Positions 55,365 to 63,873 of a DNA stretch of 64,000 nt are shown here, piece by piece. The stretch's first letter is position 1, and the number at the start of each line of letters is the position of its first letter. The DNA comes from Ruminococcus sp. (GTDB lineage Bacteria > Bacillota > Clostridia > Oscillospirales > Ruminococcaceae): positions 34,068 through 98,067 of the forward strand of contig NZ_JAEFAJ010000006.1 of the NCBI RefSeq assembly GCF_016287535.1, in the 5' to 3' direction. The notes beneath the pieces were generated by a model. That model had not been told where the DNA came from. It did no database searches and worked only from the letters and a program-made list of their open reading frames with translations. The translations under genes were made by a program, and so were the position numbers.

Positions 55365-56577
55365 TGGCTTTACCTCCGAGCATTTTGTAGTCGTCAAAGA
55401 AAGCCGGATAGGACTTTTCTGCCGCTTCAGCGCCCTTTATGACGACTTCTCCGTCTATGCGGGTCGCAGCAACAGCAGCAGCCATTACTATCCTGTGATC
55501 GCCGTAGCTGTCAACCGTGCCGCCGTGCATGGCGTTTGTGGGACGGATAATAAGCCCGTCATCGGTAACAGTAACGTCTCCGCCAAGTGCGTTCAGCATT
55601 GCGGAGGTGCTTTCAAGGCGATCGCTCTCTTTTATTTTAAGTCTTTTAGCGTTATAAATGACAGATTCTCCGCTGCCGAAAGCTCCCAGCACAGCCAGTA
55701 TGGGCACAAGGTCGGGAATATCCGAGCAGTCGGCTCTGTAATGTCCGATATTGCTATTATAACACATCCCTCTGATAATTTCAAGGATTTTCTTGTCGCC
55801 CTGAACACTGTTTTCATTAAGGTTGTAAAGCTCCACCTCCGAGCCGAGTGCATTTGCCACGCAGAAGAAGGCAGCCTGAGAGTAATCTCCCTCTATTTTC
55901 TCGTCTCTTGCAGTATAGCTCTGACCTCCCTTAACGCGGAAGCCGCGCTCCGTTTCTTCTGCGGAAACGCCGAAACGCCGGAGCGTATCTATAGTTATAT
56001 CAACATATGGACGGGATTCAAGATGCGAGGTCAGGACTATCTCGGAATCCCCTTCAAGGAGAGGAAGAGCAAAGAGAAGTCCGGTTATGAACTGTGAGGA
56101 AACATCGCCCTCAATCTCAAAAATCCCGCTTTTCAGTCCGCCGGATACGGTAAATGGCATTGTATTGCTATAATCGAAACGGACGCCGTTTTTGCCAAGC
56201 TCACGGATAAATATATTTATCGGGCGCTGAGGCAGACGTCCTCTTCCGCGGAATTCTGTTTCACAGCCCACAGCTGCCGCAACAGGAATGAGAAAGCGGA
56301 GCGTCGAACCGCTCTCGTTGCAGTCGATGGCGCATTTATCCGTCTTCCTGCCGCCGCTGCCTTTTACGGTGATATCGCCGCCGTTCACGGTGAATTCAGC
56401 TCCGAGAGCGGTCATAGCGCCGATAGTGGCTTCGATATCCTTTGACATGGTAACTCCGCTGAGATGCGAAACTCCCTCAGCGAGCGCGGCGCATATTATT
56501 GAACGGTGTGCGCAGCTTTTTGACGCTGGAACGCTGAGCTTTCCACGCAGCACCGAGGGTCTTATGCTAATATCCAT
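55345..56577 (-). CDS. aroA: EPSP synthase (3-phosphoshikimate 1-carboxyvinyltransferase)
   Basis: AroA condenses phosphoshikimate with PEP. The N-terminal PASKSCAHR and the GNxGS-type NESGSTLRFL motif (about residues 85-94), GDVSSQFITGLL and ESDRL are present. At 410 residues it is slightly short of the usual 425-430. The start at ATG 56577 follows ggaggg; a longer open frame to 56652 has no ribosome binding site. It begins 2 bp after the aroB stop. Confidence 0.94.
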   Translation of the reverse strand: MDISIRPSVLRGKLSVPASKSCAHRSIICAALAEGVSHLSGVTMSKDIEATIGAMTALGAEFTVNGGDITVKGSGGRKTDKCAIDCNESGSTLRFLIPVAAAVGCETEFRGRGRLPQRPINIFIRELGKNGVRFDYSNTMPFTVSGGLKSGIFEIEGDVSSQFITGLLFALPLLEGDSEIVLTSHLESRPYVDITIDTLRRFGVSAEETERGFRVKGGQSYTARDEKIEGDYSQAAFFCVANALGSEVELYNLNENSVQGDKKILEIIRGMCYNSNIGHYRADCSDIPDLVPILAVLGAFGSGESVIYNAKRLKIKESDRLESTSAMLNALGGDVTVTDDGLIIRPTNAMHGGTVDSYGDHRIVMAAAVAATRIDGEVVIKGAEAAEKSYPAFFDDYKMLGGKANVISME

Positions 56578-56579
56578 TC

Positions 56580-57620
56580 TCAGCCCTCCATAAGACGGCA
56601 GAATTCGCTGAAGGGCACCTTTACTATCTCGCCCTTTCCGACTTCCCTGCAAATAATGTAATTTATGTCCTTTGCCTCGTTCTTCTTGTCCTTTGAACAG
56701 AACGGGAGCAGCTCATTCATGGGGATATCGCTTCCCGTCGGAAGTTTATAAGCCTTTACACATTTTTTCAGTCTCTCCGACAGCTGAGGAGCGAGCCTGT
56801 CGGTTATCATGCACATACCAGCGGCAACACCCTCTCCGTGTGCGATATCCTTATAATTATGCCAGCCCTCAAGAGCATGACCAAGAGTATGGCCGAAATT
56901 CAGCACCATCCGTTCTCCGCGGTCAAACTCGTCATTCTCAACTATCCTGCGTTTTATGTCGATACATGAGTATACCATCTCATCCATTATCGCATCAACA
57001 TTTTCAAGGCAGTGGGACTCCATGAGCTCAAAGAGCTTTTCGTCCCGTATCATACCGTACTTTATGCACTCGCCCATGCCCTCCGCAAGCACCTCCTGCG
57101 GCAGTGTCTTCAGGGCGTCGCTGTCGCATATAACGAGAGCAGGCTGCTTGAAGGCTCCCACAAGGTTCTTGCCGCCGGCAATGTCTATAGCGGTCTTGCC
57201 GCCCACAGAGGAATCCACCTGCGCAAGCAGAGTTGTGGGTATCTGAACGAAATCAACGCCCCTGAGGTAAGAAGCAGCGGCAAATCCTGTGATATCGCCT
57301 ACAACTCCGCCTCCGAGGGCAACTATGATATCCGATCTTGTGATATTGCTCTCACAGAGAAAATCATATATCCTGCCAAGGTTTTCAAGGCATTTCGACT
57401 GCTCGCCGTTAGGGAAAACAAAAACACTGCACTCAAAGCCGGCAGATTCAAGCGAGTCCTTTACCGCCTTCAGGTGGAGCTTTTCCACGATATCATCGGT
57501 GATTACCGCTGCCCTGCGTGACTTTGTGACCGCCGCTATATATTCTCCACTTTTTGCGAGTCCGCCCCGCTCTATTATAACATCATATGGATGGCTCGTT
57601 TTTACGTTTATCCTCTTCAT
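56580..57620 (-). CDS. aroB: 3-dehydroquinate synthase
   Basis: AroB makes 3-dehydroquinate from DAHP, using NAD+ and a metal ion. The NAD-binding segment ALGGGVVGDITGFAA and the metal-binding residues in GHTLGHALE and HGEGVAAGM are clear. At 346 residues it is full length. The start at ATG 57620 follows ggaggt. It is the first gene of an operon aroB-aroA-aroC-DUF4364-hypothetical-patatin. Confidence 0.95.
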   Translation of the reverse strand: MKRINVKTSHPYDVIIERGGLAKSGEYIAAVTKSRRAAVITDDIVEKLHLKAVKDSLESAGFECSVFVFPNGEQSKCLENLGRIYDFLCESNITRSDIIVALGGGVVGDITGFAAASYLRGVDFVQIPTTLLAQVDSSVGGKTAIDIAGGKNLVGAFKQPALVICDSDALKTLPQEVLAEGMGECIKYGMIRDEKLFELMESHCLENVDAIMDEMVYSCIDIKRRIVENDEFDRGERMVLNFGHTLGHALEGWHNYKDIAHGEGVAAGMCMITDRLAPQLSERLKKCVKAYKLPTGSDIPMNELLPFCSKDKKNEAKDINYIICREVGKGEIVKVPFSEFCRLMEG

Positions 57621-57680
57621 TCTGCCGACCTCCGGTATTTTCCTTGACACTGCACCAGGCAGCGTTTTATCTCAGAAAAA

Positions 57681-57709
57681 ATTATACCATACACTATAAA
57701 AGCTGTCAA
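57681..57709 (-). promoter_or_regulatory. sigma-A promoter of aro operon
   Basis: Read on the minus strand: ttgaca, 17-bp spacer, tataat, with a tggt extension. This is a consensus promoter about 60 bp before aroB. Confidence 0.85.
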
Positions 57710-57992
57710 CACTTTTTTGCTTTAAAACTTTTATCTGCTGAATTTTAGTTGTGACAAACATAGAAATACTTAAGGCGCTTTTGTTAATTTTTTCTATGTT
57801 ATCTGTATAAAACATATAAACGCGAACAGTTGATTTGTACATTTTTCACATCATATTTCAACTCATATAGCAACACATTGTGATGTTAATACTGAGTTCA
57901 CAAAATGTCAATCAATGGCCCCAGGCAATGTGATATAATATTATTATCATTTAATCAGACATTTTAGTTATGCAGATCCGGAGGTGAGTCAT
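57710..57992. other. non-coding gap before EAL gene
   Basis: AT-rich and without a gene. It contains a plus-strand tataat (57934-57939) without a good -35, about 55 bp before the EAL gene. Confidence 0.6.
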
Positions 57993-59681
57993 ATGTCCAC
58001 AGATGAATACATTTCTGCCCTCGAAGAGTTCATTGTCCTCATGCAGAACGTCGAAGCTGCATCGCCGGATATCATGTCCGAGGCTATGACAAGGCTCTGC
58101 CATGTACTGAGGATCGGCAAGGTGGAAGCGCTGACATATGAGAACGAAGCCGCCGAACACCTCGGTCTTGCATCTGTTCACCGCTATTATAACTGCGGTG
58201 TCCCCTGCCTCGGCGAGTATATCAGCAAAAGAATAATCACCGTCGATGAACAGATAGCCGTATACCGTGTTTTCATCGTAAATGACGCTGAGCCGTGGAA
58301 TGATACCGAACGCAGCAGGATCAACCTTTTTATCGTGCTGCTCAGCACCTTCAACGGCAAGATGAGACTGCTCTCTCTGACACACCGCCTCACCTTCTTC
58401 GACAGCGACCTTAATATGTACAATCACCGCCATTTCATGCACCTCATAAGGAAGCTGTACAAAGACGAGACTATCGACCGCTTCACAGCCGTATACTTCA
58501 ATCTGAAACGCTTTTCCATAGTCAATCAGCAGATAGGCAGGGAAAACGGTACAAGAGTAATGAAGAAATTCATCGGTATGTTTGAAAATCTGCTTGACTG
58601 TCAGGAAGAGTGCGTTTGCCGTATCGGCGGCGATAACTTCATAGCTCTCATAAAACAGGAAAAGCTCAGCGATGTGCTCGGACTCCTGAGCGGTACGGGC
58701 ATAACCTACGACGCAAGCCGGTCGGAACGTATATTTATATCCGCGACCGCCGGTGTGTACGTTATCCCTGATATAGACAGCTTCATACTCCCCACTGATA
58801 TCATGGACCGCGTCAGTATGGCTTTCCACCTTGCAAAAGGCTCCGTCAAGCAGGATGTGGTATTTTTCGACGACGCTCTCCTCGCACGCAGCAAACAGAA
58901 TAACGAAATAACCGCCTGCTTTCTGAAATCACTCGAAAAGCAGGAGTTCCTCGTTTATTATCAGCCGAAAGTAGATATAAGAGACCGCAGTGTTGCCGGC
59001 GGAGAAGCTCTGTGTCGTTGGGTACACAATGAAAGACTTGTTCCGCCAGCCGAGTTCATACCGGTTCTCGAACAGAGCAGGGATATCTGCAAGCTCGATT
59101 TTTATATGCTTGACAGCGTATGCCGTGATATCAGGCACTGGCTCGACACAGGTATGCAGGCTGTAAGGATATCGGTAAACCTCTCACGGCGCCATCTTTC
59201 AGATATGGATCTGCTTCAGCATATCGTCGAGATCATCGACAGTCACAATGTCCCACATGAATACATCGAGATAGAGCTGACAGAAACTACCACAGACGTC
59301 GAGTTCAAAGACCTCAAGCGTACTATAAAAGGTCTGCAGGAGGCAGGTATCGCAACATCAGTAGATGATTTCGGTATAGGCTATTCTTCGCTGAATCTTA
59401 TCAAGGAAGTCCCGTGGAATGTGCTGAAGCTCGACAAGAGCCTGCTGCCTGACTATGAAAAGGACGATCCCGAACAGAAAAGCGTCATGTTCAGATATAT
59501 TGTCGCTATGGGACGTGAAATGGGTCTCGAATGTATCGCCGAGGGCGTCGAGACAAAGGAACAGGTAAAGCTCCTTGAGGACAACCGCTGTGACCTTGCT
59601 CAAGGCTTCTACTTCGACAGACCTCTCCCCGTTAAGGAGTTTGAGAAACGTCTCATTGACGATTTCCGCTATGATAAATGA
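57993..59681 (+). CDS. c-di-GMP phosphodiesterase with degenerate GGDEF and EAL domains
   Basis: A 562-residue cytoplasmic protein. An N-terminal domain of about 130 residues (possibly GAF-like) is followed by a GGDEF-fold domain whose motif is GGDNF (212-216); the E-to-N change should abolish cyclase activity. The EAL domain keeps EAL (338-340), the metal ligand in ELTET, DDFGIGYSS, KLDKSLL, EGVET and QGFYF, so it should degrade c-di-GMP. The degenerate GGDEF may sense GTP. The start is ATG 57993 with ggaggtg upstream, not the GTG inside that site. A terminator follows. Confidence 0.9.
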   Translation: MSTDEYISALEEFIVLMQNVEAASPDIMSEAMTRLCHVLRIGKVEALTYENEAAEHLGLASVHRYYNCGVPCLGEYISKRIITVDEQIAVYRVFIVNDAEPWNDTERSRINLFIVLLSTFNGKMRLLSLTHRLTFFDSDLNMYNHRHFMHLIRKLYKDETIDRFTAVYFNLKRFSIVNQQIGRENGTRVMKKFIGMFENLLDCQEECVCRIGGDNFIALIKQEKLSDVLGLLSGTGITYDASRSERIFISATAGVYVIPDIDSFILPTDIMDRVSMAFHLAKGSVKQDVVFFDDALLARSKQNNEITACFLKSLEKQEFLVYYQPKVDIRDRSVAGGEALCRWVHNERLVPPAEFIPVLEQSRDICKLDFYMLDSVCRDIRHWLDTGMQAVRISVNLSRRHLSDMDLLQHIVEIIDSHNVPHEYIEIELTETTTDVEFKDLKRTIKGLQEAGIATSVDDFGIGYSSLNLIKEVPWNVLKLDKSLLPDYEKDDPEQKSVMFRYIVAMGREMGLECIAEGVETKEQVKLLEDNRCDLAQGFYFDRPLPVKEFEKRLIDDFRYDK

Positions 59682-59684
59682 CAA

Positions 59685-59716
59685 CAGGCTGCCATTCATA
59701 AGGCAGCCTGATTTTT
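59685..59716 (+). terminator. terminator of EAL gene
   Basis: The 9-bp stem caggctgcc / ggcagcctg is followed by attttt. Confidence 0.85.
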
Positions 59717-59720
59717 ACTC

Positions 59721-59750
59721 TTGACATCATAGCCGTGTATATGGTATAAT
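59721..59750 (+). promoter_or_regulatory. tRNA-Leu promoter
   Basis: ttgaca (59721-59726), 18-bp spacer, tataat (59745-59750), 12 bp before the truncated tRNA-Leu copy. It is the only clear promoter before either copy. Confidence 0.8.
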
Positions 59751-59762
59751 ATTAAACGATGT

Positions 59763-59804
59763 GCCGGTGTGATGGAATTGGCAGACGTGACGGACTCAAA
59801 ATCC
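59763..59804 (+). pseudogene. truncated tRNA-Leu (5' 42 nt only)
   Basis: These 42 bases match the first 42 bases of the complete tRNA-Leu gene at 60035, except for one change (C instead of T at 59795, in the anticodon loop). The sequence then departs into non-tRNA DNA (actcaaac…), so the variable loop, T arm and 3' acceptor strand are missing. It cannot make a functional tRNA and probably marks an integration junction. Confidence 0.85.
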
Positions 59805-60034
59805 ACTCAAACTTTTTTGGCTGAGTGAATTCCAAATCTACCACGATTTTCTTGAAATCTACGTCATTCCGACGTTTCAACACTATTGCACTTCTCATTT
59901 GGTAGAAAAAGTCTTGTATTTTTTCTCATGGGGTTCAGAAGTTTTCTACCAAATTTGATTGTTTTCTCATTCTTTTCGGTTGCAGTAACGGACTTTTTGT
60001 CTTGTGTGCTTGTTTTCAAAAATTTAACAACTAT
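59805..60034 (+). other. 230-bp insert between tRNA-Leu copies
   Basis: No gene is visible. It contains acgtc/gacgt and actca/tgagt short hairpins and a 13-bp perfect inverted repeat (atttggtagaaaa / ttttctaccaaat, 59897-59954). It looks like the remnant of an integrative element. Confidence 0.6.
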
Positions 60035-60121
60035 GCCGGTGTGATGGAATTGGCAGACGTGACGGATTCAAAATCCGTTGGTGGCAACACCGTGCGGGTT
60101 CGACCCCCGCCACCGGCACCA
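60035..60121 (+). tRNA. tRNA-Leu (CAA)
   Basis: A complete class II tRNA of 87 nt with encoded CCA. Acceptor gccggtg pairs with caccggc; the anticodon stem acgga / tccgt holds the loop ttcaaaa with anticodon CAA; a long variable arm (tggtggcaacacc) is typical of leucine tRNAs; the T arm is gcggg ttcgacc cccgc. It reads UUG codons. It has no promoter of its own, so its expression depends on the promoter at 59721 across 270 bp or on an unseen one. Confidence 0.95.
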
Positions 60122-60170
60122 TATTTAGACGTCACAATGGAGATATTTCTCATTTGACGTTAGTGAAAAG

Positions 60171-60201
60171 CATCCCTATTTATAGGGGTGTTTTTCTTTT
60201 T
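60171..60201 (+). terminator. terminator after tRNA-Leu
   Basis: catcccta / taggggtg with a 4-nt loop is followed by tttttcttttt. Confidence 0.8.
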
Positions 60202-60337
60202 ATGCCTTTTAAAACAACGAAGGATTATATTATTGATCGGTAATTTGAGCAATTAAGTATTGAAGTGATCTTGAGACTAATTCCAACTGCACCAAGGCTC
60301 ACCCACTCCTCATACCATCTCACCATATCTCATCCAT

Positions 60338-60371
60338 AAAAAATCGGACAGTTTATGCTGTCCGATTTTTT
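60338..60371. terminator. bidirectional terminator after mcrC fragment
   Basis: The 13-bp stem aaaaaatcggaca / tgtccgatttttt ends the mcrC fragment on the minus strand. Confidence 0.85.
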
Positions 60372-60372
60372 A

Positions 60373-60903
60373 TTAAAAGTATTGGCTAACTAAATTATTT
60401 AATTGTTGCTTTATACCATTAAAGTCACAATCTAGGTCCAAACTTTTTACGCCAATAGTATTGCCGCTCATTGAATATTCCTGATCGGGCTGAATGAAAT
60501 CATCAGTTTTGGCATATAGTAGCAATCCAGAGACTTCCTTGCCTGATCCAGCTTCTAATGATTTATTCTTCGTATATGTAAATATTTGATACAGGTTTCC
60601 CGAATGTATAGATCGAGAATCATATTGAATCTGAAGATTATGAGAATAATACTTAGCGTCAATAATCAAAATCTTATCTCTATACTCAAGAACAACGTCG
60701 CTTTGCATAACTGGCAACATATCAAAGTAGCCGTCGTCGATTTGCCAAGGAATCTGAGGTGAGCTGGTTTTTATGTCTGGGAATTCTTTACGGTAGTACT
60801 CGAGTATGAATTTTTCGTACAGACGATGCATATGTTGATCGTCCAAGAAATCCATAAGTTTCGTGGAGCCATCCGCTTGAGTTTGCAATAAGCCCTTTAT
60901 GAC
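60373..60903 (-). pseudogene. mcrC: truncated mcrC (5' end lost)
   Basis: This is the C-terminal part of the nuclease subunit of an McrBC-type modified-DNA restriction system. The frame includes FLDDQHMHRLYEKFILEYY, IPWQIDDG, MLPVMQSDVVLEY, the PD-(D/E)xK motif (IIDAKYYSHN) and the closing SGNTIGVKSLDLD, all as in McrC. The match runs as far as VIKGLLQT at about 60903, and then stops, only 9 bp from the start codon of the first serine recombinase. McrC is normally over 300 residues, so about half the protein is missing. No mcrB is in the window. A truncation by insertion of the recombinase element is the simplest reading. Confidence 0.75.
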
Positions 60904-60911
60904 AAGATAAT

Positions 60912-62234
60912 ATGGCTACAGTAAAAAGAATCGAAGCGAAATTCGCGCCAACGGTCGTCTCTAAGCGCGTTGCGGCCTATGCACGAGTTTCTTCAGATAA
61001 AGACGCCATGCTGCAGTCTTTATCCGCACAGGTCAGCTACTACAATAACTACATCACCAACCATCCTGGTTGGGAGCTAATTGAAATCTATTCCGACGAA
61101 GGTATATCAGGAACAAAAGAAGATAGACCAGGATTCCAAAAGATGTTGGAAGATTGCAGGAACAATAGGATTGATCTTATTATCGCAAAATCGATAACAA
61201 GGTTTGCTAGAAATACGGTCATCCTACTGCAAACTATAAGAGAGCTGAAAACACTAGGTATTGATGTATATTTCGAGAAAGAGAATATACATACATTAAG
61301 TTCCGAAGGCGAGTTCATGATTACGCTGTTGGCATCTTATGCGCAAGAGGAAGCAAGGTCAGCTAGCGAAAATCAGCTTTGGCGAATACATAAGCTATTC
61401 GAAAACGGAATGCCTAGCACTTGTTTGTATTATGGCTACAGATACGATAAAGGCAAATTCGTAATAGAACCGGGCGAGGCAGAAGTAGTAAGAGAAATCT
61501 TTGACCTATATCTGTCCGGTTATGGCATCATGAGAATCGCCAAGCTACTTAACGACCGAAATACTCCTACTAGACTCGGCGGTAAATGGAAAGGCCATAG
61601 AATCTACAAAATGCTCAAAGACGAAGTGTATATCGGCAATCTGCTTCTTCAGAAAACATATACCAAAGACTATATCTCGAAACAACGTATGGAAAACCGC
61701 GGAGAGAAGCCAATGTACGAAGTTATAGGCAGTCATGAGGCGATTGTTGACGAGAACACATTTTATCAGGTGCAAGAAGAGATGATGCGCAGAAAAGCAG
61801 TAAACGATAGTCGCCAGAAAGCAGATACACCTGCATACAAATCGCAATTCACTTCTCTGCTTATATGCGGAATTTGCGGCAAAACTTATAGGCGAAAGAA
61901 GAACTGCGGAAGATATGTTTGGACTTGCAGCACTTATCATGACTTCGGTCAAAAGTATTGCAATTCTAAACGAATACGAGACGATATCCTTACCGAATCA
62001 GTAACCAAGGTTCTCGGAATTGAGCGAATTGATGACATAGACATCCGTTCAGTATTAAAAGAAATCATAATCTGCGAGAACAATATTTTAGAGTTCCACT
62101 TTAATAACGGCGAGGTAAAAACGCTCGAATGGAAGCAAAAATCCAGGAGTGAATCCTGGACTAAAGAAATGCGAGAAGCGGCAGGAAGAAAGACCGCTGA
62201 AAGATACAGGAGGAATAAAAATGGCAGTAATTAG
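60912..62234 (+). CDS. Large serine recombinase (first of tandem pair)
   Basis: A 440-residue site-specific recombinase. The resolvase domain has the active-site Ser in YARVSS (residues 22-27), IYSDEGISGT, and SITRFARNT. A recombinase domain, a zinc-ribbon segment (ICGICGKTYRRKKNCGRY…CS) and a shorter C-terminus follow. It has no ribosome binding site of note before ATG 60912 (gacaagataat). Its gene starts within 9 bp of where mcrC homology ends. It overlaps the second recombinase gene by 14 bp. Tandem large serine recombinases move integrative elements in Clostridia; it may be an integrase or a helper. Confidence 0.9.
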   Translation: MATVKRIEAKFAPTVVSKRVAAYARVSSDKDAMLQSLSAQVSYYNNYITNHPGWELIEIYSDEGISGTKEDRPGFQKMLEDCRNNRIDLIIAKSITRFARNTVILLQTIRELKTLGIDVYFEKENIHTLSSEGEFMITLLASYAQEEARSASENQLWRIHKLFENGMPSTCLYYGYRYDKGKFVIEPGEAEVVREIFDLYLSGYGIMRIAKLLNDRNTPTRLGGKWKGHRIYKMLKDEVYIGNLLLQKTYTKDYISKQRMENRGEKPMYEVIGSHEAIVDENTFYQVQEEMMRRKAVNDSRQKADTPAYKSQFTSLLICGICGKTYRRKKNCGRYVWTCSTYHDFGQKYCNSKRIRDDILTESVTKVLGIERIDDIDIRSVLKEIIICENNILEFHFNNGEVKTLEWKQKSRSESWTKEMREAAGRKTAERYRRNKNGSN

Positions 62235-63795
62235 AAAAATTGAAGCCAAAATTCCCGAAGCGGCTTTTACTAACGATGGCACAACTCGAAAGAAAAGAGT
62301 CGCCGCCTATGCTCGCGTATCTACCGAGCAGGACGAGCAGCAGTCAAGCTATGAAACGCAAGTAAATTTCTATACTAATTATATCCAAAGCAACCCGGAC
62401 TGGGAGTTTGCAGGAATCTATTCCGATGAGGGTATTTCAGGAACAAATATCAAACACCGCGATGGCTTTAACCGCATGATCAAAGATGCTCTGTCCGGAA
62501 AGATTGACTTAATCCTTACTAAGTCAATTTCCCGTTTTGCTAGAAATACCGTAGATTCACTCGTTACTATCAGAAAGCTAAAGGAGAAAGGCATAGAGGT
62601 TTATTTTGAAAAGGAAAACATCTACACTTTAGACTCCAAAGGCGAGCTCATGCTTACGATTATGTCGTCTATTGCTCAGGAAGAAAGCCGCTCTATCAGT
62701 GAGAATGTTACCTGGGGCAAGCGTAAAAGCATGGCTGACGGAAAAGTATATGTAGCAAGGAAAGGTTTCCTGGGATACAAGCTCGACGAGAATGGAAATA
62801 CCGTAATTGATGAAGCTGAAGCGAAAATAGTCCGCGAAATATATGATCTTTTTCTCAAAGGGAATACTATTCGCAATATTTGTTCCATATTGGATTCCAA
62901 AGGAATTCCGACGCCGCGAAAAAGTAAGCATTGGCCAGTAAGTACGGTAAAGAGCATTCTTAGTAATGAAAAGTATAAAGGTGATGCTCTTCTGCAGAAA
63001 TCTTATGCGATAGATTTTCTTAATAAGAAAAGAAAAAAGAATACCGGCGAACTTCCACAGTACTATGTCGAGGGATCACATCCGCCGATTATTAGCCCAG
63101 AACTCTTCAATTTAGCACAAACCGAACTTCGAATCAGAGAACACAATAAAGCAAGAAGCACTAGTATCTTTTCATCGAAGATCATCTGCGGAGATTGTGG
63201 TTGCTGCTACGGCAGAAAAGTAAAGAATTCTACCGGCAAGAATAAGGCTCACTATTGGTACTGTAACAAGAAATACTCCGGAAGCCAGACTTGCGAAACA
63301 CCTAGCATTACAGAAGAAGCAATTAAAGATGCTTTTGTCCGTGGGTTCAATTCGCTGATTGCAAATAAGAAGTATTACTTCTCTAAAATAACCTCTAGGC
63401 TCGAAAGCCTGGACAATACGCAAAATATCCAAGCGGAACTCGAAGATATAACCAAACAATACAACGAGTTAACGCAGCAGTTGCGCCAGCTTATTGAGCA
63501 AAACTCCGTTATATCTCAGAACCAAGAGGAGTATAGGGCCAATTTTGAAAGCCTTAACTCTAGGAGACTTCAGCTAGAAGACGAGATTGGCATTCTCGAA
63601 AAACAGCTTCAAAGTATACGCTCCCAAAAGGAGCAGATAGCGTTATTCCTAAAGACGCTCGAAAAAGAAGATAGGATAATTCAGAGCTTTGACGAGGAGT
63701 TATGGAATATTCTCGTAAAGAATATGACCATAATGCCGAATCAGACAGTAGTCCTACTTTTTAAAGGTGGAACGAAGATGACTGTTGAATTATAG
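62221..63795 (+). CDS. Large serine recombinase (second of tandem pair)
   Basis: A 524-residue recombinase. Active-site Ser in YARVSTEQDE, IYSDEGISGTNIKHRDGFNRM, SISRFARNT, then a recombinase domain, a zinc ribbon (ICGDCGCCYGRK…CNKKY…C) and a coiled coil (about 410-500, rich in Gln and Glu) as in Tn4451/phage-type large serine integrases. The start is ATG 62221 with aggagg six bases upstream; an ATG 24 codons earlier lies in the first gene and has no such site. It differs clearly from the first (longer, with coiled coil), so the two are not a recent duplication. Confidence 0.92.
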   Translation: MAVIRKIEAKIPEAAFTNDGTTRKKRVAAYARVSTEQDEQQSSYETQVNFYTNYIQSNPDWEFAGIYSDEGISGTNIKHRDGFNRMIKDALSGKIDLILTKSISRFARNTVDSLVTIRKLKEKGIEVYFEKENIYTLDSKGELMLTIMSSIAQEESRSISENVTWGKRKSMADGKVYVARKGFLGYKLDENGNTVIDEAEAKIVREIYDLFLKGNTIRNICSILDSKGIPTPRKSKHWPVSTVKSILSNEKYKGDALLQKSYAIDFLNKKRKKNTGELPQYYVEGSHPPIISPELFNLAQTELRIREHNKARSTSIFSSKIICGDCGCCYGRKVKNSTGKNKAHYWYCNKKYSGSQTCETPSITEEAIKDAFVRGFNSLIANKKYYFSKITSRLESLDNTQNIQAELEDITKQYNELTQQLRQLIEQNSVISQNQEEYRANFESLNSRRLQLEDEIGILEKQLQSIRSQKEQIALFLKTLEKEDRIIQSFDEELWNILVKNMTIMPNQTVVLLFKGGTKMTVEL

Positions 63796-63807
63796 TTCTT
63801 TTATCAC

Positions 63808-63840
63808 AAAAGCTCCGCTTATTATATGCGGAGCTTTTCA
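63808..63840 (+). terminator. terminator after serine recombinases
   Basis: The 10-bp stem aaagctccgc / gcggagcttt is followed by tttca. Confidence 0.8.
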
Positions 63841-63873
63841 ATGCCTAATCTTTATAGCTTTTCAGTTTTCTCA

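Larger units (their letters stand above)
59763..60076 (+). repeat. 42-bp direct repeat, putative attL/attR pair
   Basis: The direct repeats at 59763-59804 and 60035-60076 share 41 of 42 bases, and equal the 5' half of tRNA-Leu. They could be attL and attR of an element that integrated into the tRNA gene. The element between them is now only 230 bp. Confidence 0.6.

Noticed and set aside
54522..56097. two overlapping open frames of 278 and 256 codons on the plus strand
   Set aside because: They are antisense to aroC and aroA, which have unmistakable family motifs.
57951..58829. 292-codon open frame on the minus strand
   Set aside because: It is antisense to the EAL/GGDEF gene and has no motif or start signal.
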